A program made the translations under genes and the position numbers. Below the pieces are notes generated by a model. That model was not told the DNA's origin. It saw only the letters and a program-made list of their open reading frames with translations, and did not search any database. A stretch of 64,000 nucleotides of DNA from Prorocentrum cordatum (lineage: Eukaryota; Sar; Dinophyceae; Prorocentrales; Prorocentraceae): positions 137,001 through 201,000 of the forward strand of contig CAUYUJ010016689.1 in the NCBI GenBank assembly GCA_963575745.1, given 5' to 3'. Numbering within the stretch: the first letter of the stretch is position 1; each line of letters begins with the position of its first letter. Below, piece after piece: positions 53,091 through 64,000 of this stretch.

Positions 53091-56000
53091 GCGGAGTGCA
53101 GAGGCAAGGATGGGCGAGGAGGGAGGAACGGGAGAGGAGCGGAGGAAGGAACGCGGGGCGCTGTTTCTTCAAATCGAGGACCCAACACCAGAGGACGGTC
53201 GGAAACAAACGATGTCCTTCGTCATTTGTCCGACCGTGCCTCCTTCGAGCGTGCGGGAAGTATCCACATCCATGGCTTTGGGGGCTGAACTCCCCAGCCG
53301 CTCCCCCAGTGGATACAGGGCGACGTTGCGGGAATGCCCACCCCGTTCCGCGCAGAGTTTATCCCACGGGATCGCTTATCCCATGCGATCGTTCCTCGGT
53401 GTCCAGACTTGTGTTCCCTTTGACTCTCGTCTAGAAAGACCACCACTCTAAACTCGTTTAGACATACCCAAGCGACCAACACCAAAACGACCCGTCTTAG
53501 CTCAGGTAGGCACGCTCAAACAGATTAGCACAGAGCATGCCACACTTGTTGCGCACACCCACCGCCCCCACACGCACGCAGGCCTTGTATTGTTTGGTTT
53601 GTTGTTTATATGATTCATAACAAACGAGGGGAGCCAAAACCCAGATCTTAAAGGCGTGCTTGCTTCTGCCACCAGTAGCTCACACAATTCCCCCCTCTCG
53701 GAGGAGGGCCAGTTGAGACAACGACGGCCCTCCCGCCAGGCGCAAATCCGCTCAATATCGGCCCCTAGACCCCTCCCGGGATCCATCCTGACCCGTTTCC
53801 CGCGGCGGGCTCAGCCCTGGCGACGAGAAGCCCCCAGCACAGAAGGGACGAACAACGCCCAGGAGGGCCGCCGCTGTCTGGAGTGGCCATTTGGATCTTC
53901 CTGCCCCCCTGAGATCTGACGTTGCGAAAAAATGCAGCATCGCAGAAAATGACAATCAGAGCCCCAGACCTAAACTTTCTGCTGCATTTTTCGAACCGCA
54001 TCGATCTGTGATGGTCTCGGGGCCCGCAATCCAGTGAGAACGCCAGGTGTGGAATAATTGCAACGCCAGGATCTAAGATCTACTGCCTACCCCTCCCTGC
54101 CCGTGCCGGGACCAGATACCGCCGCTCCACGTACACGGCCAGCGGGCAGCACTTTATCACCGCCGCCACCGAGGATCGGCGGCGTCTTTCGGCGGGGGTA
54201 ACGAAGTCTGGCGGCCACGCCGCCTCCAGACGCGGCATCAGGGCGCGGTATAGCCGTCGACGCAGAGTCATCAGCGACACGCGCCTGTAGGTGACGATGC
54301 CCAGACCCCTTCGCGTCGTAACACAAAATACGACAGATGTTTTTGTTTGTGGGTTGCTATGTTCGGCCTCTGCGGGCCCGCGCTGGGCCTAAGGACCGTC
54401 AAGGAGTGACTCGGGGTGAAACCGGTCCCAGGGAATGGCTCGAGATCTCTGGGTGTCAAAATCACAACGTCGGGGGTCTGGGTACACTGGGGATGCGCAT
54501 CAAGACGCCGAATTCCTTTCGTCGGGGCACTTCAGGTTGTCATTTCGCGCGCTGCGCGGCAACTTCCGCGGGCGTTGCGACACTGCTTCATTCAGTGTGC
54601 TCCGGGGGTCCACCGCAGTTGCACCTCACGCGCGGATTTTCAGGGTTGGGTTTCTTGCGGCCATTTCCGCACTGTTGGCGCGTTGGGTAGGTAATCGCTT
54701 AGGCAACGTGGTGCTGGAGGAGTACGAGGAGGAATAGGAGGGCAGGGGGAAAAGACCCCCGACGACACGATTTTGTTCACAATGCGGCCCTCAAGAGGTC
54801 TCGACTCCTGTCCGGGGACTGGCGTTCCATCCCCAGCCGTTCTTTGGCGTTCCTGGTGCCCGCAAGGGGCCCCCAGGAAGGCAGCGTTTGCGAACTTCGA
54901 CCATAGTTGATCAGAGAAACGTGTTGGCCGCGTAAATCAGGGAGTGCCCGCAGAGGCGGCAGCCAGGCATCGACGGTGTAAAGTGCGCAAAAGGGCTCCT
55001 CTAGTTGATTCGTTTGAGTTTGTGGGAGTACATGGGTGAAGCAATTTCCCGTCCGAGCACAGAAGATGAAATGTCTAGCCATTGCCCAAGGCCACTATGA
55101 TGTAGCAGAGTACAAGTAACGGAAGGCATTGCCTTACATTGTATGCAAGGAATTTGCGGTCGTCTCAGGGAGGCTGAATCCAACCCAGTACGAAGATCGG
55201 ATCCAAAAGCGAAGACATGTTCGAGGACTCATGTACAAGATGGGCTCTGAATTGGGGCACAGCGTGCCGTTTTCGTGTTGCGGCCTTACTTGTCCTTACA
55301 ATGTTGTGCAGATGCGCAAACATGTTAATATCATAATATGTGTTGTGAGCAGCTTGTACAGCAAGGCAATCCACTGATGCACTTGATTCGTCTGTCCCGA
55401 ACGCGCATCTGCGCGGGCGGGTTGCTCCGAACATCTGGGCACACAGGTGGCATTGGGCTTCTGTATGTGGCGCAAGAACGAATACAACTATCGAAGAGGC
55501 TTGCTGAAGACGCGGTGGCATTATTTTCCAATGGTGGCCATTTCCTTGCATGATTCAAGTTTCGTGGTGCGAAAACTGCGCTGCAGACTTTACACGATAT
55601 GACCGATTGCGAGGGACCGACATGTTTGCACAAGGCTGGATGCCAGCTCGGCGTTCCCACCATGTTGCTTTTCCCTCCTCCCCCTTCGCTCTCTCCTCAC
55701 CTCTCCTTCTCCTGGTCGTGTGCGGTGCCCTCTGCACGGGCTCCGCCAGCCGCCAGCCGTCGTCGGCGTTGTCGTCGTCGCCGTCGTGGTGGCCGCTGTT
55801 GTCGAGGAGTCCCACATGCACCTGATGTCCGTCAGCGGCAAGAAGTTGGGCGTGGTGGACTTCCGCGGGGTCATCAAGGACGGCGCACTGCAGAGGGGGG
55901 TTGAGGAGGGGGAGGGGGATGGAAACGGCGGGGATGGGGCTGGCGGCACGCACAGAGGGATGGCGGGATGGGGCGCGGCCACCAAAACAGCCTGAGGGGC

Positions 56001-56135
56001 TTCTGGGAAGGCGGGTTGCGTCTTACGTAGAGCCCATCTGGCTTCCAAGAGGCAGTCTTGATGTTGCGGGGCCCTCCTGAGAAGGCCTGTGCCCTCTAAG
56101 AACCCCCCCGCCTTCTTTGGAGCCCACCTCCCTCG
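53091..56135. other. Region without firm genes
   Basis: Mostly unique DNA. Weak coding-like stretches: 54080-54280 minus (MTLRRRLYRALMPRLEAAW) and 55750-55899 plus (MHLMSVSGKKLGVVDFRGV). The latter is preceded by a pyrimidine tract plus CAG and followed by GGGG|GTTGAGG, as an exon would be. 55165-55551 minus is an unrecognised 128-codon ORF. None can be assigned a family. Confidence 0.3.
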
Positions 56136-57380
56136 CGCCAACCCCTTGAGGGGCGCCGCCAAAGACGAGAAGGGGACACGAAGGTCTCAAGCCAACGCGT
56201 TCGCCGACAAGCTGGCCGCACTCCGCTCCGCGGGCCTATCGGCCGAGGCTGCCTGGACGCTGTTGCGCACCTACGCGCAGGGAGCAGTTACCCACCACCT
56301 CCGGGCCAACCACGACACGACCTGGGTCGACCCGTTCGACGACGTGATCTTCAGCAGCCTGGAGCACCTCGTCGGCGCGCCCCTGGACGCGTCCCAGCGC
56401 GCGCAGGCCACCATGCGGCTGAAAGACGGCGGCTGCTCCCTGCCGTCCGCCCGCCTCACTGCGGCTGCTGCCTACGCCGCCAGCTGGGCCCTGGTCCTCC
56501 ACGAGGTCGCCGCAGGGGCTGGGTTTGCCACCTGGGAAGATTTCCGCGCGCGATGCCCTCTGACGCACCAGGCGCTCGTGCAGGCGGACGCGGACCTCCT
56601 GGCCCAGGGAGTGAAGGACGACCACTTCGACTGGCTCGGCGCCTTCCAACACCCCGTCCCCAAGCTACAGGGAATCTGGGGGGAAGCACGTTCTGTGGCC
56701 ACTCGGGCCCGCCTGCTGACGGCACTGGACGAGGAGGAACGAGTGGCCCTTCGCGGGGCCGGCGGGCCGGGCGCCGGCGGCTTTCTGCTCCCCGTCGAGG
56801 AGGGGGACCCGGCGCTCCCGCGGACGCGCATTTCTTAGCTGCACTGAAAATGCGCCTCCGCTGCCGTGTCTGTCCCGATGGCACCACCTGCCAGCATAGG
56901 CGCGCCGACGGCACGGTCTGCGGCGCCACCCTTGACCCCAAGGGGTGGCACGCCAAGAACTGCGAGGTTGGCGGCTCCCGCGATGCCCGCCATGACAGCA
57001 TGCGGGACTGGCACGCCCCCCTGCATACGCGCCTCACCGGCCACCACGCGGTGAAGGAGCAACGCGTCCCAGGGTGGGACCGCGTGAACAGGCAGACCGG
57101 CGAGCTCCAGCTCGCGCGCCTCGACGTCGCAACCCGCGACCCTGCCACTGGGCAGCCCGTTTACGTTGATTGGAGCATTACCTGCGAACACAGCACTTAC
57201 GCCCCTCGCAGGCAGGCTTGCTCCAACAACGACGGGGTGGCCGCCGCGGCCACGGTCCGTGAGAAGCGCGCCAGGTACCCCCCCGAGCACGGGAACTTGG
57301 TCCCCCTGGTCTTCGAGACTGGCGGCCGGCCCTCCGACGAGGCGGCCGAATCAGGCCCCCGGAGACCAGGACACAGATAA
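56136..57380 (+). pseudogene. LINE copy C: post-RT region and restriction-like endonuclease tail
   Basis: From 56136 the frame read from 56089 gives the region after RT (RTYAQGAVTHHLRANH, RLKDGGCSLPSARLTAAAAYAASW), typical of non-LTR elements. A frameshift near 56750-56830 leads to CRVCPDGTTCQHRRADGTVC, GWHAKNCEVGG and RHDSMRDW, then a PD-(D/E)XK-like segment: LARLDVAT, VYVDWSIT, REKRARYP and PLVFETGGRPSDEA (56860-57350). This is the Cys/His plus restriction-like endonuclease arrangement of R2-like LINEs, which nick the insertion target. The RT itself is absent, so the copy is truncated. It differs from LINE copies A and B, which end in RNase H. Confidence 0.6.
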
Positions 57381-57789
57381 ACCAGGACACGGAAAACTAA
57401 GGAAACGACATCTTTTCCTGCAGTGTCACGTTTTTCAGCACCCGTGCATGTTTTGCTTGCTGCACTGCAGGATTCGGGTTTGTGTCCGGGTTTAGAGGGG
57501 TCTTGCAGGCTTTTGAGGCCCGTGCCCGGGTTTATTCTGGAAATGTTGCAGTGCAGTATTTCGTTCGTGCCGCCGTTTGGAAAATTTGGTTTCGAGGGAT
57601 GTTGGGTGTCCGGGTCTAGCGTGTCCGGGTCTACGGGGCCCTGGCCGAATTTATTCGAACATACGGACAGGATATGGACTCGGCGGAACGGGGGGCCGCC
57701 ATGGGAACCGTGTGGCGACAACTCAGCCGGCGCCTCCAGGCCGGGAACGCAGAGATGGTTTTGAGCGCCCTCAGTCGGCGAGCGCCCCG
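57381..57789. other. 3' flank of LINE copy C
   Basis: Likely 3' UTR and flank; no tail or target duplication could be fixed. Repeated (T)GTCCGGGT(C/T)TA strings occur at 57485, 57605 and 57620. Confidence 0.35.
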
Positions 57790-58060
57790 TTGTCACCACT
57801 GACGACCACCACAACCAGCAGGCTGACCACCAGCATCACCACCGCCAGCACGACCACCACGAGCACCAGCATCACCAGAAGACTGACCGCCGGCACGACC
57901 ACCACGACCACCACCAGCACGAGTGACCCCCAGCACCACAACTACTAGCCACCACGCCCACCACCAATACGACCACCGCGACCACCACCAGTGCGACCAC
58001 GACGACCACGACGACCACCTCCAGCACGACCACAGCGACCACCCCGACGACCGCCGCCGC
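57790..58060 (+). repeat. (ACC/ACG)n trinucleotide-based repeat
   Basis: GACCACCAC, CAGCATCACC and ACGACCACC units throughout. ORFs are Thr/His-rich artefacts. Confidence 0.9.
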
Positions 58061-60155
58061 CCCCCGTCCCCCTCTCCCTTCCCCCTCCCTCCCCTGCCCC
58101 TGCCGGGCCGCCCCTGCCGCTACGCTTTTTGCGCGCCAGTCCCCTCCTCCTTCCTCCTCCTCCTGCTGCTGCCTTCCTCTCTTCTTTCTCCCGGTTGTAT
58201 GTGCTCGTGCGCAGGCCGGGCTCCAGAGGGAGGCCGGCCATTGTGTACAGGTTCAGGACTTCGGGGACCATTGCTCAGGGCAGCCCCCTGAGAGCTGGCG
58301 GGGGCGCCACACCCGCGGCCAGCGGCAAAAAGGCCAGGAGGTGGGGGAGGAGGACTACGAGGTAGAGGGGCGGAGGGGGAGAAGGAGGAGCAAGAGTAGG
58401 AAGAGAGGATGGGGAGGACAGGATGAGTTGGAGGAGGAGGAGGGGAAGAGAAGAGAAGAGACGAAGCCATACATCTTTTTCTTTCAATACGGGGTCCCCG
58501 GAAGTCCCGACCCGTTCCCTAGAGCAGACTGTTCAGCCCGAGAACTATGCAGCAGGGGCCCTCACGAGGGCGACAATAGCGTCGACGTCCGACGGTCGAA
58601 GAAGATTCATCAGAATCTGCGTGAACATTTGGGTAAGAGGGCCCGAATGGTTGTACTTTTCCCTTGCTCGCCTGCGTAGCTGGATGGAGGGCTTGAGGGC
58701 GATACCTGGGTGCACTATATGGAGAGAGGACGGGGGGGCGATCTACGGCGGCAGTTCTTGGGGGTAACACGCGGGGGCAACACATGGGGGCAGCACTTGG
58801 GGGCAATAGTTCGGGCAGTAAGTGCTTGGGGGCCCGCCATGGTGGCGGCACACCCGCCGCTGCCCCCTCTCTTATTCGCGTGTGCGGGGTGCCACAGGAA
58901 CTGTCCGAGGTCCTCGGGGATCCAACAACTGTCGCGCACCTCCGAAAAATAGTGTTTACGCCGATGCGTTCCTCTCGACGACGTCGCCGTCGTCGTTTCT
59001 GAAGTTTCCAGGCGTTCCAGAGGTCCTCGCGCCACCGCCCAGCTGCGGCTCGGAGGGCCGGCCAGGATGGATCCCGTGGGGGGGGGGGGGGGCGGCGACG
59101 AGGACGGCAGCGGTGGCGGCCGCCCGCGGCGGCGGCCAGCGGCCAGTGGCGGGGGCAGGGGCAATGACGGCGGCGGCGACGGCAGTGACATCGGCGGCGG
59201 CGGCGGCAACAGGACCAGGCGCCTCTGCACCGTGCGCCGCGGTCGCCCGCCTCGGCGGCGCGGGGCGCGCTGGTGAAGGCGCGCACGGCGCTCCCGCCAC
59301 TCGTCGGCGCCGCCCGCCGCCGCCGCCGTCGCCCTCGTCGCCCTGCTCTCGCCGTCGCCGCCGTTTCCGCCCTGGTGAGGGGACGCGCGACGCGCGATGC
59401 TCGTCGGCGACGCCGCCGCCGTGGGGCGTCGTCGTTGCCGTCCTCGTCATCGCCCTCTCTTGGATACATACGAAAGGGAGGGGTCCTTGGGACTTCTCTC
59501 CGATTTCGGGCTCCCGGGGCCCGGGCCGTCCACAAAACGACTCGGGATGAGCAGATGGCCTTTGGGGAAGCGCCAGGGTCCAGATCCCGTTTCCACCGGG
59601 ACCCCTTCCCATCATGCCAACCTTCGCACCCACCATCAAAGATCTCGATGGACCCTGGCCTCGTGATGAGGGTGCCCATGTGAGGTGTTTTTTGATGCTT
59701 ACTGAAATCGATGCTTGGATCTGCGGGGGAACTGGAAAGAGGCCTCCCCGTCCGACCTGGCGCGGACGAGGGCTGCATCAAGGAAACGAGCGAAGAACAT
59801 AATGGCAGCATTGAGCCCGGTGAGTCAGAAGAAACGATGTTGGAAGGCGTCGGCAGGGCGGGCCAGGGGCAGACTGTGAGCAAGCCCGCTGCACCTCCAA
59901 ACAACATGCTCTTGATCCGCGACTGGTTCTGGGCAGAATGAGCCGCGCCGCTGGCGCCCGTATGCGTAGCCAACCTCATAATATTTCTCCTGGTGAGTAT
60001 CATCCCTTGGACTGCTTGCAGACGAGCGGAATTCCGCGCGTGATCTTACGAGGCTTGTATGACGAGACCGTACCCTTCCTCCTTCCTCATCCTTTTCCTC
60101 TCTCATCCTCCATCCTCCTCCCTTCAATTTCAAGCATGGGACCACTCCCTCCTAT
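58061..60155. other. GC-rich region without firm genes
   Basis: 58140-58200 pyrimidine tract; 58340-58460 purine tract; 58740-58820 GGGGGCA(A/G)(C/T)A repeats; 59080-59092 G run; 58970-59440 GGC/GTC-rich. The 494-codon minus ORF (58519-60003) is Arg-rich and follows this composition, so I do not call it a gene. Confidence 0.35.
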
Positions 60156-60159
60156 TCCT

Positions 60160-60380
60160 CTCTTCGTTTTTAGCATCGTAGTCGTAGTAGTCATTGTTTT
60201 AGTAGTCGTAGTCATAGTAGAACCTGGTCGCAGTGCTAGAGTGCTAGAGGCAGCCTGGTCGCAGTAGTCGTCGTCGCAGTCGTAGTAGTAATAGTACTTA
60301 CTATCGTAGTTGTAGTGGCGCGACGAAGACGACGACGAATACGACGACGACGACTGCGGCGACGACGACGGCGTCAATTG
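60160..60380 (+). repeat. (GTA/GTC)n and (GAC)n repeat
   Basis: GTAGTCGTAGTAGTC-type trinucleotides, then a CCTGGTCGCAGT duplication, then GACGACGAC. Confidence 0.9.
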
Positions 60381-60997
60381 TTTGCCCGTGTTTTGTTACG
60401 GGGGTATTGTAGGCCTAATGTCAGGCGAGCATCCATCCGCCGAGGACACTCATCGCCTTTAACACTTCGTCTCTGAAGGAATTCTGCACCGCCTTGGTCC
60501 GCGTGCTGCTACACTGCGGAGCCCGGGTGGACCACACCATAGAGGCGTCCTTGCGGGCATTGGTGATGAAGGAGCCGTAGACAGTGTGTGCCGAAAGGCC
60601 TCCCGAAGGAAGTGGGCGAGAGGGCGAGCTCAATGTCAGAGCTGGCTGGCTGTCGTAGTCCTGGGCGAACTCGAGGCCCAGCAGGGCGTGCTGCCACGTC
60701 CTCCCAATCACCACAGTCGCATGTGTGCGGAGGTCTCCAAGGACCCTCGTCACCACCTCCTTCCGGGTGCCATGTCAGGGTTAGGGAGAATTGCAAGGTG
60801 GGCAACAGGCCCGAGCCCGTCTCCTGAGGTGGCGCTCTGCAACACACCCGCGGGTCAACTTGCAGCGTTGGGGACTTTGCCCTCCTCCCGCCCCCCCGCG
60901 AAGGAAAGGCAAGGGGGGACCATCTACTTCGAGGTGGACGCTTGAAACCACCGAACGGAGATTTCCCCCCCACTGATGATCCTGACGCTAGACATCT
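60381..60997. other. Region with one unassigned minus ORF
   Basis: The minus frame 60756-60421 (111 codons; VYGSFITNARKDASMVWS ... VLKAMSVLGGWML) reads like ordinary protein and could be an exon, but nothing identifies it. Confidence 0.25.
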
Positions 60998-61345
60998 GCA
61001 ATAGTTTCATCGATAGAGGGCGGGTCGTGTGCAACGTGGCTCTCGCTGTAGCGCCGCGGGCAGTCGCCTTGAACAGCTTGCAACAGTTTGACGGATGAAG
61101 GGCAGGCCCTTTCAAAATGTGTGTGTGCGTGTCGCATTTGCGCCATGCACATTTGTTTTCAAAGATTGAAGCAGTTTCTCGGATGGACGGCGGGTCATGG
61201 TTGGAATGTGGTTCTGGTCCTAGCACCGCGCACATTCGTTTTATACGTTGGCAACAGTTTCATGGATGAAGGGGGTTCCTTGCAAAATGCGGCTCAGCGC
61301 CGCGCACCTTCGTATCAAACTATTGCAGCAGTTTCGAGGATTCGT
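60998..61345 (+). repeat. Degenerate 75-90-bp tandem repeat, about 4.5 units
   Basis: Units begin GCAACAGTTTCATGGATGAA or a variant near 60998, 61079, 61168, 61251 and 61325, each with a later GCGCCGCGCAC-like block. Confidence 0.75.
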
Positions 61346-61860
61346 GCGGTTGAGATCCCAGGAACGGTGTCCTGTCATGATTTGGGGTTGCCCAGCCGCA
61401 ACAGTCGCGTTGATCCGCGGTGATGAAGTCTCAGGAATGGTGCGATGACACGATTTAGGATTGTCAGGACGCAGCAGTCACGTTGATCCACGCCGCTGAA
61501 GTCACAGGAAGGTGCTTTGGCATGGTTGAGGATTCTCAGACGGTTGTCGTTGAATGAGCCATTTCCCGCAATGCGCCTGAATCCTTCTAGGAACCAATGA
61601 GCAAGGGGCATTTGGAGGGATGTTGTTTTGCAACATCGTTGATGCGGTTTGGATTCCAACTGGTCCTTTTCCTCATCTTCGATCATCCTCATCCTCCTTC
61701 CTTCCCCTCGCTCCTCTCCCCCTCCTGGTTAGAAACAAGATTGGCGCGTCGGGTATCTCCACAGGCCCATCCAGACACGATGCACTGGGACTTCCCTGAC
61801 TGGAGATCTTTGGGGCCTGTGTGGGCCAGAGGCCAGATGATTCCTGAGCCTCTTGGGGCG
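61346..61860. other. Region without recognisable gene
   Basis: Contains a repeated CGCAGCAGTCACGTTGATCC / CGCAACAGTCGCGTTGATCC pair (about 61397 and 61470). No coding sequence recognised. Confidence 0.35.
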
Positions 61861-64000
61861 TAACCTAAGGGCACCTTAGAGGAATATTGGGCCGTCTTGG
61901 GGGCCTCTTGCCAGCGCTTGGGGATCGAATGTCTCTGGGGGGCTTCTTGTGGCTTCTAGGTGCTGTCTTCGGGCTATTTTGGAAGCAACTGGTGAAAACC
62001 GCTGGGCCACCCTCACTGAGCCCCACCTCCACACGCACGCACGCAAATAGCCGCGCCTAGACGGCGCATCGGCAAGCAACCATTTGAACTGAATGGAACA
62101 ACTTGAGACTGAAAGGGCGCTGGCACACAGACATTGTATACAGACTAGCGCTGCGCGGCGGATGCCAACACAATCTCACGGAACGCAGAGGGAGGGGGAG
62201 GGGAGAGGAGCAAGGGAGGGAGGGAGGCAGGCTAAATGGTCATAGTGATTCGCAAGATCTCGCGACTGCGGCGTCCCATTCCGCAGCCGACGATTGTAGC
62301 AACAATTTTAAGTCGTCAGGGTTGTCGTGCGCTACGTTCAGGGCGTGTGCATGCACGTAACTTCTCTGCCGAAGTCGGGGGCGCCCTCCTCTCGCGTGCG
62401 AAGAATGTTCCACTGCCTAGGTTGCAGAGGCGTTGCGAACCAGGTGAAGACATCACTTAGGTATTGGGCATTGCTCACGCCAGATTCTTGGGCGTACGCC
62501 ACATCGCCGAGCCTTTGGGGAACTTGTGGTTGTTGCTCGTTGCTCCCGAGGGCCTCTTGTGCGCCTTTTGGGAGCTTCTTGGAGCTCTTTTGGGGCTTCA
62601 TGGAGGGCCTCTTGGGGGCCGTTTCAGGGCCCATTGGGTTGACATTCTCAGTATTCGCCGTGCACGGATGGGGAAACGGGCGATAACCCACGTGTAGAGA
62701 CGGCGGGCATCTGTCGAACACCAAAATATTGATTCTCGACTGGCCTTCGGCACATCCCGCCACCGTGCCTGGGTTGCGGGTCTGAGGCCATTCGGAGAAC
62801 CCCCTGGGAGCATCCTGGGGACCTCTCGGGGGCTTCTTGCGGCCATCTTGGGGCTCCCTGGGGGCCTGTTGGGGGCTTCTAGAGGCGTCTTGGGGTGGTG
62901 ACCTCGAAATGTCCGTTCTGGTTCCCCCTCTGGGCGGGCCCCCTCTTGGGGCTGTCCTGGGGAGGGCCGTCTCGGGGGCTTCTTGGGCCGTCTGGGGGCC
63001 CTCTTGGGTCGTCGTGGCGCCCTCTTGGCGGCCTCGTTTGCCCGTCTTGGGGCGATTTCGAAAGCCGCTTGGGCCGTCTGGGATGCTTTCGTGAACGCCC
63101 ATGAGGCGAATGTGCTCGACATGCATGTAATCCCAAGCGAACGGGACGTTTTTTGCTTCTTCAGGCCCTCTTGGGACGCCTCTCGGGGGCTTCTTGGGGC
63201 GTTTTGGGGGCCTCTTGGGCCGTGGCCAGCGTGGGCGTTCTGGATCGATCTTTCATCGACTCGCGGCCCTCCGCCCCAAGGGCCTCTTGGGGCCCTCCTG
63301 GCCCGTTTTGGGGCCCCATGGCGCGTTCGGCGGTCCATGAGGGAACCCCCCACCCTCCAAATCGACCGGACTGGGGTCCCGGGGGAGGGGCTCTGGGAGG
63401 AGGAAGCATCTCAAACGCCGATGAAACCCAAGGGGTCGGAGTATAAAAGCCGAATGGACTCCGAGGATTCTCCCGGGGCATCTGGCTTGGAACCTGCTCA
63501 GCTTATCCATCTCTCGTGAAGTTCGAAAGCATGTACGCCTCCAGGATCTGTGTTTTCCTTTGCCGGCATCCGCTCACATGGTTCCAGACATTGCAGGGCT
63601 TCTCCAACAAAAACACCCTTCGCTTCGCCAAGTCATCGTGTTTGCTCAGTCCACGGCCTGCCATCGACGCAGATAAGGCCGCCCAGATAAACCGCATTGG
63701 GTATAGCTTGAGAAAAGTCTCCAGAAGGCCCAAAGATCTCATGACATTCCGCCCATCCCGCCACCGTGCATAGGATGTGGGTCTGAGGCCTCTTGGATGC
63801 TCGTCGGGATTTCGTCGAGGCCTCTCGGTGGCTGCCTGGAGGTAGTTCTGAGGCCTTTGGGGGGCTGTTTCGGGGCCTCGTTTGGAGCCTCTTTCGCGCC
63901 TCTTGGGGGCCTCTTGGGGGGCCTCGTGGGGGCCTCTTGGGGCCTCTTGAGGGGTCTTGGGGCCTCCAGGGCGCCTCTTGGGGCGGTGGAAGGCTCGGAT
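61861..64000 (+). repeat. Degenerate G/T-rich repeat family (CCTCTTGGGGGC type)
   Basis: Blocks at 61880-61990, 62500-62640, 62780-63085, 63165-63330 and 63780-63995 are built of GGGCCTCTTGGGG-like words. The minus-strand ORFs repeating PRRPKRAPRRP or APRGPQ are artefacts. 62000-62480 and 63480-63775 between the blocks are unique and hold no recognisable gene. Confidence 0.75.

Noticed and set aside
58519-60003. A 494-codon minus ORF
   Set aside because: Composition follows GC-rich trinucleotide tracts (Arg, Pro runs), with no motif and competing ORFs on both strands.
62338-63353. Minus-strand Pro/Arg-rich ORFs of 250-plus codons
   Set aside because: They translate the G/T-rich degenerate repeat; no conserved domain or start context is visible.

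Overview
The window reads as nuclear DNA of a dinoflagellate. The clearest evidence is the dinoflagellate trans-spliced leader (DinoSL), found once complete (36763-36783) and once as its first 16 nt on the minus strand (7527-7542). GC-rich coding, abundant tandem repeats and degenerate LINE and Ty1/copia-type elements agree with this. Genus cannot be decided. No bacterial operons, rRNA, tRNA or CRISPR arrays were seen.

Layout. 1-12 kb: a 5'-truncated LINE copy (+), a 64-bp satellite, compound repeats, then a 20-bp minisatellite interrupted by two minus-strand retro-insertions: an SL-headed retrocopy (6052-7542) and a LINE with RT and RNase H (8044-11800). 12.4-14.5 kb: the only convincing host-type gene, a predicted four-helix membrane protein with a C-terminal WWE domain. 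Its intron carries eight copies of a 73-bp repeat. 14.5-18 kb: simple and G/T-rich repeats. 18.07-33.91 kb: a large decayed copia-like element (15.8 kb) with LTRs, a PBS and a possible TSD. It has gag, a KptA/Tpt1-like domain, a RING finger, a protease, a cytosine-methyltransferase-like domain, integrase, RT and RNase H, and is peppered with a 14-nt hairpin repeat. 34-42 kb: low-complexity DNA and an SL-headed ORF fragment. 42.22-52.53 kb: a second copia-like element with 381-bp LTRs, an AAAAA TSD and the same domain order, inserted in a ~90-bp tandem array. 53-64 kb: a fragment of a different LINE with a restriction-like endonuclease tail, microsatellites and G/T-rich repeats.

How parts relate. 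Both copia elements share gag, protease, methyltransferase-like, zinc-binding integrase, RT and RNase H in that order, and an identical 11-nt tRNA primer site next to the 5' LTR. Both are broken by frameshifts and stops, so neither looks autonomous. Both LTRs contain a 10-11 nt string matching the 3' end of DinoSL. With the two SL-headed retrocopies, this points to reverse transcription of trans-spliced RNAs as a source of insertions here.

The most unusual observation is the GC(A/G)GG-GNNN-CCTGC hairpin repeated about 22 times inside the 18-34 kb element and not noticed elsewhere. It mostly sits in one reading phase and encodes Ala-Gly-Gln/Ala-Pro-Ala.
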